NCBI RefSeq assembly: GCF_900162815.1
Contig: NZ_FUGD01000045.1
Location: 1-39,983 of the forward strand
Direction: 5' to 3'
Source of the DNA: Psychrobacter pasteurii
GTDB lineage: Bacteria; Pseudomonadota; Gammaproteobacteria; Pseudomonadales; Moraxellaceae
DNA length: 39,983 nucleotides
A model generated the notes under the pieces. It was not told where the DNA came from, did no database searches, and was given only the letters and a program-made list of their open reading frames with translations. Shown in pieces: positions 8,774-18,857 of this stretch (its first letter is position 1; each line of letters starts with the position of its first letter). Position numbers and translations under genes: made by a program.

Positions 8774-8805
8774 AAAAAAAAGACACCTCACGGGTGTCTT
8801 TTTTT
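8774..8805. terminator. Bidirectional terminator between narK1 and narL
   Basis: AGACACC (8781-8787) pairs with GGTGTCT (8793-8799) with an A run before and a T run after, so it can stop transcription of narK1 (plus) and narXL (minus), which converge here. Confidence 0.85.
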
Positions 8806-8832
8806 GGTTCGGCCTCATCAGCGAAGCAGTGT

Positions 8833-9492
8833 TTATAAATCCAAGCTATTGACTGCCCAGACTGCAACATCAACACGCGTACGAAGATTGGTTTTATTTA
8901 AAATATGCTTTACGTGCACTTTAACTGTAGATTCTGAAATGCCCAGCTCATTGCCAATCATTTTATTGCTATGTCCTTTAGCAATCATTTTGACCACTTG
9001 AAGCTCACGACTCGTCAAGTTACTCACGATATCATCCAGATTAGGAGTGCGTAGGGCTTGAGCCAGTACTGCAGCCAACCGTGAACTGACTACCAGCTCA
9101 CCACGTAAGGCTTTACGAATATCTAAAGCCACTTGTTCAGGCTGCATGTCTTTTAGTAAGTAGCCATTAACGCCAAGCTTTAACGCATTATGGATATCAT
9201 CTCCACTATCAGAAACTGTAAACATTAATATTTTTGATTGATTGCCCTGGCTACGAATCTTCTCTACGGTCTCCAGGCCACTAAGACCAGGCATATTTTG
9301 ATCTAAGATAACTAAGTCGACCTCGTTATCTTTAAGATAAGCCAGTGCTTCCTCACCACTGCTTACATCAGCAATGACATTGAAGTCAGATTCCAAATTT
9401 AATAAATCCTTCATGCCACGGCGCAGCATAGGATGGTCATCTACCAATAGAATCTTAGCAGGAGAGGCTGAGGTATAAACTTTAGAGGACAT
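8833..9492 (-). CDS. narL: Nitrate/nitrite response regulator NarL
   Basis: 219 residues. Receiver domain (about 10-130) with acidic pair Asp18-Asp19, phosphoacceptor Asp64 in DLVILDQNMPG and Lys114 in YLLKDM; LuxR/NarL-type helix-turn-helix at about 155-205 (LTSRELQVVKMIAKG, then ISESTVKVHVKHIL). Phosphorylated by NarX when nitrate is present, it binds TACYYMT-type heptamers. Two good 7-2-7 NarL sites are found in this same locus (11612-11627 and 13336-13351). It follows narX by 105 nt, in the same direction. Confidence 0.93.
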   Translation of the reverse strand: MSSKVYTSASPAKILLVDDHPMLRRGMKDLLNLESDFNVIADVSSGEEALAYLKDNEVDLVILDQNMPGLSGLETVEKIRSQGNQSKILMFTVSDSGDDIHNALKLGVNGYLLKDMQPEQVALDIRKALRGELVVSSRLAAVLAQALRTPNLDDIVSNLTSRELQVVKMIAKGHSNKMIGNELGISESTVKVHVKHILNKTNLRTRVDVAVWAVNSLDL

Positions 9493-9597
9493 AAAAACTC
9501 ACAGGTAATGAAAGTTAAAGTGTAAAAACAGTTTGAATTAATGGGTTAATACATGGTTTAAAAGGTTAAAATTAAAGCCCTTACATCTTAAATTCGA

Positions 9598-11526
9598 TTA
9601 TTTGATAAAAAACTCAGGGGTAAATTGTGCTTTTACGAGCGTGCCTTTAAGCTCATTTTTGGTCACTTCTAACATACCGCCTAAGCTTTTAGCCCGCTCT
9701 TGCATAATCATCAAACCATGATGATGAGTCTGATCATAGTCATTAGAGATCCCTTTTCCATCATCGCTAATGGTCAGAAGTACATCGTCACTTTGGTTTA
9801 CATAACCAAAATCAATCTGCACATTTTTTGCATTGGCATGACGGCAGATATTAGACAAAGCTTCTCGGGCAATTTGAATGACATTCACTTGCTCTGAGGC
9901 ATTTAGATTCAAGGACATGATTTGGTTGTTAACGCTAATATTTAGCCCACCTTTTTCGGCAAACTCATCAGCAGAGTTATGTAAAGCTTCATCAAAGCTG
10001 TCATCATTTAAGCTTAGGCGGAAGGTTACTAAGAGGTCTCGTAGATGCTGATAAGCAGAGGTCAGTCCCTCTTTGATATTAAAGATAGAATCAGTCACCA
10101 ATATGAGATCAGGACTATCGCAATGGGTGTGCTGTAGTCTTCTTTCTAATATGGTGACTTGTATTTTTAAGTAAGACAAAGACTGAGCCAGTGAGTCGTG
10201 CAGCTCTCGAGCAATGGTTGCTCGCTCTTCAAGTAAGATAATCTGATGCTCTTGTTGACGTTGTTGTAATAAGAACATGGCAGTGCTTATTAGGTTAGTC
10301 AATGCGATGATGGCCTCTTTATTATCACAAATTAGAGCCTTGGTCACTGAACTGTCTTGATCTGTTAGCTGAGAGTCTTCCTCTATTAAAGGAATACGAC
10401 CAGGTTCAGATTCAGCCTTGAATAATCTAGAGGCAAGGGCAGACTGCTCTGTAGGATGACTGATTCCTAGAGATCTTGGTCGAACCCTTAATTCACCATA
10501 CTGAGACTTTTGATGACGAATATCAAAAGATTCAGTATAAACATTGGTCTTAATTAAACAGCTAGCACAGTCTAGCGTAGAGCATAAATCTCTTAAAGCA
10601 CTACTGTGGATAGCAATGGCATCTTTGTTATCAATTAAGTCGTTTTTGAGACACAAAGTGAATTCTAGTTCAGGAATAATCTTGCCAAAATCGGCAATCA
10701 AGCGGTTGAGCTCGACGATACTGACCTGAGTAGTGGTTAGATATTTGGCAAAATCATACAGTAAAGACAGCACTTTATTGGCTTTAGTTAAATGTGCTGT
10801 CTTAGAGGCAACTTCACTTTGTAAATACAAATGGTTTCGCTCAATGGTGCTGACCATGTCATTAAAAGAGTTACCTAAAGCCTCGAATTCACTATAGCCT
10901 GAGATTGACACTCGGGTATCAAGTTGACCTGCAGTGAACTTCTCTTTCGCTTGCATAAGCTTTCTAATAGGCCCTAAGACCTTTTTTCGAAGCTCTTGTA
11001 CTGCCCACAACATGACGCCCATCATAAATATTAGCAACAAAAGCTGAAATAGCTGCTGTTGGTTTTGACGTTGCTCATTTCGGTGTTGTAGCTGAGATAC
11101 CACAGCATCTACTTTGTGGATATAGGGTAGGGAGGCTGTATAAAACCCTTGTGCATCATTACTTAATAGTAAGGGCTGCAACTGCTGATGCCACTGGTTC
11201 TCAATTCTATTTAGCTGATCGTCTATACGTTTATTTTTATTGACCCACTGCTGCTGATAAAGCTGTAATTGCTTATGGCGATAATCCATATCTGCAATTA
11301 ACTTATCCATCTGTTGTGAGTTATGGAAGTCTGATGCCAATAAAAAGCTAAAGCGGTACGTGGCCATTCTTATGGAGCCGGCAGTATTGATAGCTTTGGC
11401 GTCGTTTTGAGCGGCCCATGCCAAAAACCCACTAGTTATTGCTGATCCTAAAAACAACAGGATAACCAGCACAATCGCCAGTGGCGTTCGCACCATAAAA
11501 GTATTGGGAATGAGTTTAAAGGGCAT
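9598..11526 (-). CDS. narX: Nitrate/nitrite sensor histidine kinase NarX
   Basis: 642 residues. First membrane helix (about 15-38), then the periplasmic nitrate-binding P-box (INTAGSIRMATYR, 46-58), second membrane helix (about 160-178), HAMP domain (180-232), a central module with Cys292, Cys315, Cys320 and Cys323 like the NarX cysteine cluster, the HisKA_3 helix with phosphoacceptor His443 (ARELHDSLAQSL), and a HATPase_c domain (N box LSNICRHANAKN, G box ISDDGKGI). It senses periplasmic nitrate and controls NarL encoded just downstream. The narX and narK2 starts are divergent, with a NarL site between them. Confidence 0.93.
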   Translation of the reverse strand: MPFKLIPNTFMVRTPLAIVLVILLFLGSAITSGFLAWAAQNDAKAINTAGSIRMATYRFSFLLASDFHNSQQMDKLIADMDYRHKQLQLYQQQWVNKNKRIDDQLNRIENQWHQQLQPLLLSNDAQGFYTASLPYIHKVDAVVSQLQHRNEQRQNQQQLFQLLLLIFMMGVMLWAVQELRKKVLGPIRKLMQAKEKFTAGQLDTRVSISGYSEFEALGNSFNDMVSTIERNHLYLQSEVASKTAHLTKANKVLSLLYDFAKYLTTTQVSIVELNRLIADFGKIIPELEFTLCLKNDLIDNKDAIAIHSSALRDLCSTLDCASCLIKTNVYTESFDIRHQKSQYGELRVRPRSLGISHPTEQSALASRLFKAESEPGRIPLIEEDSQLTDQDSSVTKALICDNKEAIIALTNLISTAMFLLQQRQQEHQIILLEERATIARELHDSLAQSLSYLKIQVTILERRLQHTHCDSPDLILVTDSIFNIKEGLTSAYQHLRDLLVTFRLSLNDDSFDEALHNSADEFAEKGGLNISVNNQIMSLNLNASEQVNVIQIAREALSNICRHANAKNVQIDFGYVNQSDDVLLTISDDGKGISNDYDQTHHHGLMIMQERAKSLGGMLEVTKNELKGTLVKAQFTPEFFIK

Positions 11527-11611
11527 AGTTAATGGGCTTTAGTAGTAAAGATAAAGTATGACACAGATGAGTAGGCAGTATAAGTTATCACTGACCACTG
11601 AGGCTTTGACA

Positions 11612-11627
11612 TACTCCTAAAGTAGTA
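11612..11627. promoter_or_regulatory. NarL 7-2-7 binding site between narX and narK2
   Basis: TACTCCT-AA-AGTAGTA: two heptamers facing each other with a 2-nt spacer, 13 of 14 positions agreeing with TACYYMT/AKRRGTA, the arrangement preferred by phospho-NarL. Located 86 nt before narX and 148 nt before narK2. No consensus FNR box (TTGAT-N4-ATCAA) was found in 11527-11774. Confidence 0.75.
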
Positions 11628-11774
11628 GTTAATTGGATTTAAGGCAAGTTACCCACTTAAGCCATGGGATTAAACCCTTATAACCATACTAAATAGCAGG
11701 GTATTACATTACCTTTTACTTATCGAACAAATATACGTGAGTGTTACTAATTAACATCACCTAGTGAGGTAAGT

Positions 11775-13157
11775 ATGAGTAATCGAAAAGAGGAATTAAA
11801 AGGGGGAAGAGTTATTACTGACTGGCGCCCTGAGATGGAAGATTTTTGGCAAAATGGGGGTAAGCAAGTTGCCAGCCGTAATTTATGGGTCTCCATTCCA
11901 GCTCTGCTGCTTGCTTTTGCGGTATGGATGGTTTGGAGTGCGGTCATTGTTAATCTTCCAGAGATTGGCTTCGACTTTGATGATGGTCAGCTGTTTTGGT
12001 TAGCGGCATTGCCTGGATTATCAGGAGCAACGCTACGTATTTTTTACTCCTTTATGGTTCCTATATTTGGAGGCAGACGTTGGACCGCTATTTCTACAGC
12101 GTCTTTATTAATTCCGGCTTTATGGATGGGGTTTGCAGTACAAAACCCCGAAACACCTTTTAGTGTATTTGTCATAATTGCTCTGCTTTGTGGATTTGGT
12201 GGCGGCAACTTTGCCTCATCTATGTCAAATATATCCTTCTTTTACCCAGCTAAAAAACAAGGAACAGCCCTAGGTCTAAACGCAGGGCTAGGTAATTTAG
12301 GGGTGTCAGTTGTCCAGTTTGTAGTGCCTTTAGTGATTGGCTTTGGAATTTTTGGTGCCTTAGGCGGTGCTCCACAGCTAACCGCTAGTGGCAAGGAGCT
12401 GTATTTACAAAATGCTGGCTTTGTATGGGTCCCCTTTATTGTTGTGATCTCATTAGCAGCTTGGTTTTTGATGAATGATATTGCTTCTGCTAAGGCTTCT
12501 TTTAAAGATCAGGCGGTAATTTTTAAACGTAAGCATAACTGGATTATGTGTGTGCTTTATATGGCCACTTTTGGTTCGTTTATTGGCTTTTCAGCAGCAT
12601 TCCCTATGCTAATCAAAAAAGCCTTTCCTGATGTGAATGCATTACAGTTTGCCTTCCTAGGTCCTTTAGTAGGTGCTTTATTCCGCCCTGCAGGAGGCTG
12701 GATTGCAGATAAACTAGGCGGGGCGCGTGTTACTTTTTGGAACTATGTCATTATGGTTATAGCGGTGGGTGCGGTCATGTACTTCTTGCCCAGTGAGACC
12801 CGCGAAGGTAGCTTTATGGGATATCTAGTATCATTTATGGTGCTGTTTATCACTACGGGTATTGGTAACGGCTCAACCTTCCGCATGATTCCAGTCATCT
12901 TTAAAAATGTCTTAGAGCGTGAGCATCCTAATCAAGTAGGTACAGAGCCACTGTTCGTTGAGATTCGTAAGGAGTCAGCTGCTGTGGTTGGTTTTACTTC
13001 TGCTGTTGCCGCTTACGGAGCCTTCTTTATTCCTAAGATGTTTGGCTCAGGACTGGGTGTCTATGGTACCTTCATAGCTCTGATTGCATATTACCTAGTT
13101 TGTATTGTGCTGACTTGGTGGTATTACAGTCGCAGCAATGCTGAGGCTCCCTGCTAA
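11775..13157 (+). CDS. narK: Nitrate/nitrite antiporter NarK (E. coli NarK type)
   Basis: 460 residues, close in length and sequence to E. coli NarK (463). It opens with the same ITDWRPE and ASRNLW segments, keeps the substrate Arg residues in LRIFYSF (Arg88, equivalent to R89) and ALFRPAGG (Arg304, equivalent to R305), and has the nitrate signatures GLNAGLGNLGVS and GNGSTFRMIPVIF. It is predicted to exchange cytoplasmic nitrite for external nitrate during nitrate respiration. Monocistronic by position: a NarL site lies upstream and a strong terminator sits at 13221-13248 before narG. Confidence 0.95.
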   Translation: MSNRKEELKGGRVITDWRPEMEDFWQNGGKQVASRNLWVSIPALLLAFAVWMVWSAVIVNLPEIGFDFDDGQLFWLAALPGLSGATLRIFYSFMVPIFGGRRWTAISTASLLIPALWMGFAVQNPETPFSVFVIIALLCGFGGGNFASSMSNISFFYPAKKQGTALGLNAGLGNLGVSVVQFVVPLVIGFGIFGALGGAPQLTASGKELYLQNAGFVWVPFIVVISLAAWFLMNDIASAKASFKDQAVIFKRKHNWIMCVLYMATFGSFIGFSAAFPMLIKKAFPDVNALQFAFLGPLVGALFRPAGGWIADKLGGARVTFWNYVIMVIAVGAVMYFLPSETREGSFMGYLVSFMVLFITTGIGNGSTFRMIPVIFKNVLEREHPNQVGTEPLFVEIRKESAAVVGFTSAVAAYGAFFIPKMFGSGLGVYGTFIALIAYYLVCIVLTWWYYSRSNAEAPC

Positions 13158-13220
13158 ATTGCGCTAGTTAATCTTGTATTTATTAATCGATACAGAACTG
13201 CTTACTGTTGCTATTTTTAA

Positions 13221-13248
13221 AACACCGCTTTTAAAGCGGTGTTTTTTT
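13221..13248 (+). terminator. Intrinsic terminator of narK2
   Basis: AACACCGCTTT (13221-13231) pairs with AAAGCGGTGTT (13233-13243), closing on a short loop and followed by seven T residues. It separates narK2 from narG, implying a separate narG promoter. Confidence 0.88.
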
Positions 13249-13335
13249 ATGAGGAAAATAAATCTGGTTACAAAAAAGTAGGGTGTCTTGAATTTCTAAA
13301 AAGAAAAAATTAGCCCTCGTCTGCTGTCTTACTAC

Positions 13336-13351
13336 TACCTCTAAAGTAGTA
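13336..13351. promoter_or_regulatory. NarL 7-2-7 binding site upstream of narGHJI
   Basis: TACCTCT-AA-AGTAGTA, with a perfect left heptamer and the same right half as the site at 11612. It lies 160 nt before narG, as upstream activating NarL sites do, and is embedded in a wider dyad (13319-13325 GTCTGCT with 13351-13357 AGCAGAC). A TTGAT at 13382 resembles half of an FNR box, but the second half does not match. The rest of 13252-13510 shows no gene. Confidence 0.75.
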
Positions 13352-13510
13352 GCAGACTGCCTATCTAAGCTGATATCGGAGTTGATTGCTGACCTCTAGA
13401 ATACAAACCATCTAAAGATATCTATTGCTCATGCACTGACAGCATTAAGGATACAGGCTGCTGTTCTGAGCTTTTCTGTACATCGAAGTCTTAACCTAGA
13501 GGATAGCAAT

Positions 13511-16500
13511 ATGAGCCATTTACTCGACCAGTTCCGTTTTTTTAAACGTAAAAAAGGGGAGTTCGCTGACGGTCATGGCGAAGTAAGAGATGAATCTCGT
13601 GGATGGGAAGACGGTTACCGTAACCGCTGGCAGTATGACAAAGTCGTCAGATCTACGCATGGCGTAAACTGTACCGGCTCTTGTTCTTGGAAAATCTTTG
13701 TTAAAAACGGTCTGGTAACTTGGGAGACGCAGCAAACCGATTATCCACGCACGCGCCCAGACCTACCAAACCATGAACCACGCGGCTGTCCTCGTGGTGC
13801 AAGTTATAGCTGGTATATGTATTCAGCCAACCGTGTTAAATATCCAAAAGTGCGAAAGCCACTACTAAAGCTTTGGCGTGCAGCCAAAGCACAACACGCT
13901 GATCCAGTTGATGCATGGGCCAGTATCGTAGAAGACCCTGCCAAAACCGTTGAATACAAATCAAAACGCGGTATGGGCGGCTTTATTCGCTCTACTTGGA
14001 GCGAGGTGAACGAAATCATCGCAGCCAGTAACGTTTACACGGCCAAAACCTACGGTCCAGATCGTATTATTGGTTTCTCGCCAATTCCTGCGATGTCTAT
14101 GGTTAGCTATGCTGCCGGTAGCCGTTATTTATCGCTTATCGGCGGTGCTTGCTTGTCATTCTATGATTGGTACTGCGACTTACCACCAGCGTCACCGATG
14201 ACATGGGGTGAGCAAACTGACGTGCCTGAATCAGCAGACTGGTACAACTCAGACTACATCATCGCATGGGGCTCTAACGTACCGCAAACGCGTACGCCTG
14301 ACGCTCACTTCTTCACTGAGGTGCGTTATAAGGGTACCAAAACAGTCTCTATCACGCCTGACTATGCTGAAGTCTCAAAGCTAACCGACCTTTGGTTAAA
14401 CCCAAAACAAGGGACGGATGCGGCTGTGGCTCAAGCATTCTGTCACGTAATTATCAAAGAGTTTTATCTAAAACAGCCAAGCGATTATTTCATTGATTAC
14501 GCCAAGCGTTACACCGACATGCCAATATTGGTCATGTTAGAAGAAGACGAGAGCGGAAGCCGCCGTCCGGGCCGTTATCTACGTGCGTCAGACTTAGTTG
14601 ATGACTTAGGTGAAGAGAATAACCCAGAGTGGAAAACCATTGGTTTAAATAACGATGGTGAGCTGGTATCACCACTGGGTTCAATTGGTTATCGCTGGGG
14701 TGAAAAAGGCAAGTGGAACTTAGAGCAAAAGAGTGGCTCAACCGGTAAAGACATCGACTTAACCCTAAGCCTAAAAACCGATAGCGATGAGCAAGAAGTT
14801 TGCGATGTGACTTTTGACTACTTTGGTCATACCGAGCACCCATACTTCACAGCGGTACCAGGTGAGGCACTACAAGTTAAACATATTCCTTGTAAGACGG
14901 TTACTTTAGCTGATGGAAGCACTGTCAAAGTTGCAACTGTGTTCGACTTAACCGTAGCTAATTTAGGTGTCGACAACGGTCTAGGCGGCGAGCATGTCAC
15001 AGACGATTATAACGACGCTACCGTACCTGGCACGCCAGCATGGCAAGAAGTCATTACTGGTTTATCACGTGAAAAAGTCATCCAAGTGGGTCGTGAGTTT
15101 GCGGAAAACGCTCACAAAACACACGGTAAATCGATGATTATCATCGGTGCCGGCATGAACCACTGGTATCACCTAGATATGAACTACCGCGGCGTGATTA
15201 ACATGCTGATGCTGTGTGGTTGTATCGGTAAATCAGGTGGCGGCTGGGCACACTATGTGGGTCAGGAAAAACTACGTCCGCAGACTGGCTGGTTACCACT
15301 GGCGTTCGCTCTAGACTGGCACCGTCCGCCACGTCATATGAACGGCACAAGCTTCTTCTATAACCACAGCTCACAGTGGCGTCATGAGACCGTATCGGCG
15401 CACGAAATCCTATCGCCTCGTGTGAATAAGAAGTTCTTCCCTGAGCACATGCTTGATTACAACATTCAAGCCGAGCGTGCGGGCTGGTTACCATCAGCGC
15501 CACAGTTAAACCGTAACCCGCTATCTATTGTGGCTGCGGCCAAAGCGCAAGGTAAAGAGATTGAAGAGTATGTCGTGGATTCACTGCACGAGGGCAGTTT
15601 ACGCTTTGCGTGTGAGTCACCTGACAATCCTCAAAACTTCCCACGTAATATGTTCATTTGGCGCTCAAACTTACTGGGCTCATCAGGTAAAGGTCATGAA
15701 TACATGCTTGAGTACTTCTTAGGCACCAAAAACGGCCTAATGAGTGAAGAGAACTTGCCAGGTGGCTTGCGTCCTAAAGAAGTGGATTATGTGGAAGAGG
15801 GTCCAAAAGGAAAGCTTGATTTGGTAGTAACCCTAGACTTCCGTATGTCGTCAACTTGCTTGTATTCAGACATCGTGTTGCCAACCGCAACTTGGTATGA
15901 AAAAGATGACATGAACACTTCAGACATGCATCCATTTATTCATCCACTAACGGCAGCAACTGACCCTGCTTGGGAATCAAAAACAGACTGGGAAATCTAT
16001 AAAGGCATTGCCAAAGCTTTCTCAGAAGTATCAGTGGGTCACCTAGGCGTTGAGACGGATGTGGTCACGCTACCGATGCAACACGACAGCCCGGGTGAAT
16101 TAGCACAGCCATTTGGCGGTACTGACTGGAAAACAGCGGGTGAGAAACCAGTACCGGGTAAAAACTGCCCAATGATTAAAGTGGTTGAGCGTGATTATCC
16201 TAATACCTATGCCAAATATACCTCGTTAGGTCCTGCGCTTGAGAAACTAGGTAACGGTTCAAAAGGCTTGAACTGGGATATGACTAAAGCAGTCAAAGAC
16301 CTAGGTGATTTAAACCACCGTGTGACCACGCCGGGTGTATCAGAAGGTCGTCCGCAAATCTTTACTGCGATTGATGCGTCAGAAACCATCTTGATGCTAG
16401 CGCCTGAAACCAACGGTGAAGTAGCCGTCAAAGGCTGGAAAGCGTTAGAGGCGTTTACTGGCCGTGAGCACGCGCATTTAGCGTCTGCAAGTGAGCACGA

Positions 16501-17281
16501 AAAAATCCGCTTTAGAGATATCGTTGCTCAGCCGCGTAAGATTATCTCAAGCCCAACGTGGTCGGGCCTTGAGTCTGAAACCGTGAGCTATAACGCAGGT
16601 TACACCAACGTTCATGAGCTGATTCCTTGGCGTACCATTACTGGCCGTCAGCAGTTCTATCAAGATCACCCTTGGATGCAGGCGTTTGGTGAGCAGATGC
16701 AGCAGTATCGTCCACCGATTGACACCAAAACCACGGACATCATGAAAGACGCTAAGCCAAATGGTAACAAAGAGATTGTACTGAACTTTTTAACACCACA
16801 CCAAAAATGGGGTATCCACAGTACGTACTCTGAAAACTTACTTATGCTAACGCTAAGCCGTGGTGGTCCGATTGTTTGGTTATCAGAAAATGATGCTAAG
16901 TCAGCCGGCATTGAGGACAACGACTGGATTGAAGTCTTTAACGTCAACGGTGCGATTACAGCACGTGCGGTTGTCAGTCAACGCGTGAAAGATGGCATGA
17001 CCATGATGTATCACGCACAAGAGAAACTGGTCAACATTCCAGGCTCTGAGCAGACCGGTACTCGCGGTGGTATCCACAACTCAGTGACTCGTACTATCTT
17101 GAAGCCAACGCACATGATTGGTAGCTACGCGCAGCAATCATACGGCTTTAACTACTACGGTACCGTCGGCTGTAACCGTGATGAATTCGTCGTGGTTCGT
17201 AAGATGTCGAAAATCGACTGGTTAGAAGACAAGCCAGATGATTCATTACCACAGCCATTACCAACGACTTTGGAAGGTTAA
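13511..17281 (+). CDS. narG: Respiratory nitrate reductase alpha subunit NarG
   Basis: 1256 residues (E. coli NarG 1247). Catalytic molybdenum-bis-MGD subunit, reducing nitrate to nitrite on the cytoplasmic face of the membrane. FS0 iron-sulfur ligands are visible as His50, Cys54, Cys58 and Cys93 (STHGVNCTGSCSW; RGCPRGAS), the His-Cys3 pattern specific to NarG. The Mo-ligand Asp lies in FYDWYCDLPP (Asp223). The N-terminus is the NarG-type remnant rather than a normal Tat signal. First gene of narGHJI, preceded by GAGGA at a usual distance. Gene order and NarL site support nitrate induction. Confidence 0.97.
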   Translation: MSHLLDQFRFFKRKKGEFADGHGEVRDESRGWEDGYRNRWQYDKVVRSTHGVNCTGSCSWKIFVKNGLVTWETQQTDYPRTRPDLPNHEPRGCPRGASYSWYMYSANRVKYPKVRKPLLKLWRAAKAQHADPVDAWASIVEDPAKTVEYKSKRGMGGFIRSTWSEVNEIIAASNVYTAKTYGPDRIIGFSPIPAMSMVSYAAGSRYLSLIGGACLSFYDWYCDLPPASPMTWGEQTDVPESADWYNSDYIIAWGSNVPQTRTPDAHFFTEVRYKGTKTVSITPDYAEVSKLTDLWLNPKQGTDAAVAQAFCHVIIKEFYLKQPSDYFIDYAKRYTDMPILVMLEEDESGSRRPGRYLRASDLVDDLGEENNPEWKTIGLNNDGELVSPLGSIGYRWGEKGKWNLEQKSGSTGKDIDLTLSLKTDSDEQEVCDVTFDYFGHTEHPYFTAVPGEALQVKHIPCKTVTLADGSTVKVATVFDLTVANLGVDNGLGGEHVTDDYNDATVPGTPAWQEVITGLSREKVIQVGREFAENAHKTHGKSMIIIGAGMNHWYHLDMNYRGVINMLMLCGCIGKSGGGWAHYVGQEKLRPQTGWLPLAFALDWHRPPRHMNGTSFFYNHSSQWRHETVSAHEILSPRVNKKFFPEHMLDYNIQAERAGWLPSAPQLNRNPLSIVAAAKAQGKEIEEYVVDSLHEGSLRFACESPDNPQNFPRNMFIWRSNLLGSSGKGHEYMLEYFLGTKNGLMSEENLPGGLRPKEVDYVEEGPKGKLDLVVTLDFRMSSTCLYSDIVLPTATWYEKDDMNTSDMHPFIHPLTAATDPAWESKTDWEIYKGIAKAFSEVSVGHLGVETDVVTLPMQHDSPGELAQPFGGTDWKTAGEKPVPGKNCPMIKVVERDYPNTYAKYTSLGPALEKLGNGSKGLNWDMTKAVKDLGDLNHRVTTPGVSEGRPQIFTAIDASETILMLAPETNGEVAVKGWKALEAFTGREHAHLASASEHEKIRFRDIVAQPRKIISSPTWSGLESETVSYNAGYTNVHELIPWRTITGRQQFYQDHPWMQAFGEQMQQYRPPIDTKTTDIMKDAKPNGNKEIVLNFLTPHQKWGIHSTYSENLLMLTLSRGGPIVWLSENDAKSAGIEDNDWIEVFNVNGAITARAVVSQRVKDGMTMMYHAQEKLVNIPGSEQTGTRGGIHNSVTRTILKPTHMIGSYAQQSYGFNYYGTVGCNRDEFVVVRKMSKIDWLEDKPDDSLPQPLPTTLEG

Positions 17282-17317
17282 GACAACCTTAAACACTTTA
17301 ATTTGGAGCACACCCCC

Positions 17318-18856
17318 ATGAAAATCAGATCACAAGTAGGCATGGTGCTTAACCTCGATAAATGTATCGGTTGTCACACCTGCTCAGTTACCTGTAAAAA
17401 CGTTTGGACCAGCCGTGAAGGTATGGAATACGCATGGTTTAACAACGTTGAGTCAAAGCCGGGTATTGGTTATCCCAAAGACTGGGAGAATCAAAACAAA
17501 TGGAAAGGCGGCTGGATTCGTAATGCCAATGGCACGATTAACCCGCGTATCGGTGGTAAATTCAGAGTGTTAGCGAACATCTTCGCTAACCCAGATTTAC
17601 CAGAGATTGACGATTACTACGAGCCGTTTGATTTTGATTATCAGCACCTTCAAACCGCACCCATTAGTAATCACCAACCGATTGCTCGTCCGCGCTCTGC
17701 CATTACCGGCAAGCGTATGCAGAAAATCGAGTGGGGCCCTAACTGGGAGGAAATTTTAGGGTCAGAGTTTGAAAAGCGTCGCCGTGATAAAAACTTCGAC
17801 AACGTGCAAGCAGACATCTATGGCGAGTATGAAAACACCTTCATGATGTATCTGCCACGTCTATGCGAGCACTGCCTAAACCCAACCTGTGTGGCGTCTT
17901 GCCCAAGTGGTGCGATTTATAAGCGTGAAGAAGATGGCATTGTACTGATTGACCAAGATAAATGCCGCGGCTGGCGTATGTGTATCTCAGGCTGCCCATA
18001 CAAGAAGATTTACTATAACTGGAAATCGGGTAAATCTGAAAAATGTATATTCTGTTATCCACGTATTGAAGCGGGCATGCCAACGGTATGTTCTGAAACC
18101 TGTGTTGGCCGTATTCGCTATCTTGGCGTGCTTTTATATGATGCCGATAAGATTGCAGAAGCGGCTGCAACACCAAACGAGCAAGACTTATATCAAGCGC
18201 AATTGGATGTGTTTTTAGATCCAAATGACCCAAAAGTAATTGCGCAAGCTTTAAAAGATGGTGTCCCTCAGTCTGTCATCGATGCGGCGCAGAAATCTCC
18301 TGTTTATAAGCTGGCGATGGATTGGAAACTGGCACTGCCGTTACATCCAGAATACCGCACCTTACCAATGGTTTGGTATGTACCGCCTTTATCACCAATC
18401 CAAAACGCTGCAGAAGCGGGCAAAGTGGGCATGGACGGTCTAATCCCAGATGTAGACAGCTTACGTATTCCACTACGTTATTTGGCTAACATGCTAACTG
18501 CTGGTGATGAAGAGCCGGTACGCATGGCACTAAAACGCCTATTGGCTATGCGTAGCTATAAGCGTATGCAATTGGTCGAGAAGCAAGAAGTACAAAGTAT
18601 CTTAGACGATGTGGGCTTAACCAAGCTACAAGTGGAAGAGATGTACCGCTACCTTGCTATCGCTGATTATGAAGATCGTTTTGTTATCCCAACCGCGCAC
18701 CGTGAAGAGGCAATGAGCGATGCGTTTGCTGAGCGTAATGGTTGTGGGTTCACCTTCGGTGAAGGCTGCTCAGGTAGTAATGATGTCAGCATGTTTGGTC
18801 AGAAAAAAGCCACTCGCCGTGACTTCATTGACACTGTTCAAAAGTGGGAGGTGTAG
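17318..18856 (+). CDS. narH: Respiratory nitrate reductase beta subunit NarH
   Basis: 512 residues from ATG 17318, the same length as E. coli NarH; GGAG 9 nt upstream fixes this start over an in-frame TTG at 17303. Four cysteine groups hold FS1-FS4: CIGCHTC near residue 16-26, CEHCLNPTCVASC, CRGWRMCISGC (Trp in place of one Cys, as in the [3Fe-4S] cluster of NarH) and CIFC...CSETC. It passes electrons from NarI haems to NarG. Gap of 36 nt after narG; narJ begins 1 nt after its stop. Confidence 0.97.
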   Translation: MKIRSQVGMVLNLDKCIGCHTCSVTCKNVWTSREGMEYAWFNNVESKPGIGYPKDWENQNKWKGGWIRNANGTINPRIGGKFRVLANIFANPDLPEIDDYYEPFDFDYQHLQTAPISNHQPIARPRSAITGKRMQKIEWGPNWEEILGSEFEKRRRDKNFDNVQADIYGEYENTFMMYLPRLCEHCLNPTCVASCPSGAIYKREEDGIVLIDQDKCRGWRMCISGCPYKKIYYNWKSGKSEKCIFCYPRIEAGMPTVCSETCVGRIRYLGVLLYDADKIAEAAATPNEQDLYQAQLDVFLDPNDPKVIAQALKDGVPQSVIDAAQKSPVYKLAMDWKLALPLHPEYRTLPMVWYVPPLSPIQNAAEAGKVGMDGLIPDVDSLRIPLRYLANMLTAGDEEPVRMALKRLLAMRSYKRMQLVEKQEVQSILDDVGLTKLQVEEMYRYLAIADYEDRFVIPTAHREEAMSDAFAERNGCGFTFGEGCSGSNDVSMFGQKKATRRDFIDTVQKWEV

Positions 18857-18857
18857 G

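Noticed and set aside
13382..13395. Possible FNR/Anr box upstream of narG
   Set aside because: Only the TTGAT half matches; the other half (GACCT-like) does not fit ATCAA and no well placed -10 follows.
18720..18857. Longer NarJ start inside narH
   Set aside because: The frame is open into narH, but family alignment and the ribosome binding site support ATG 18858.
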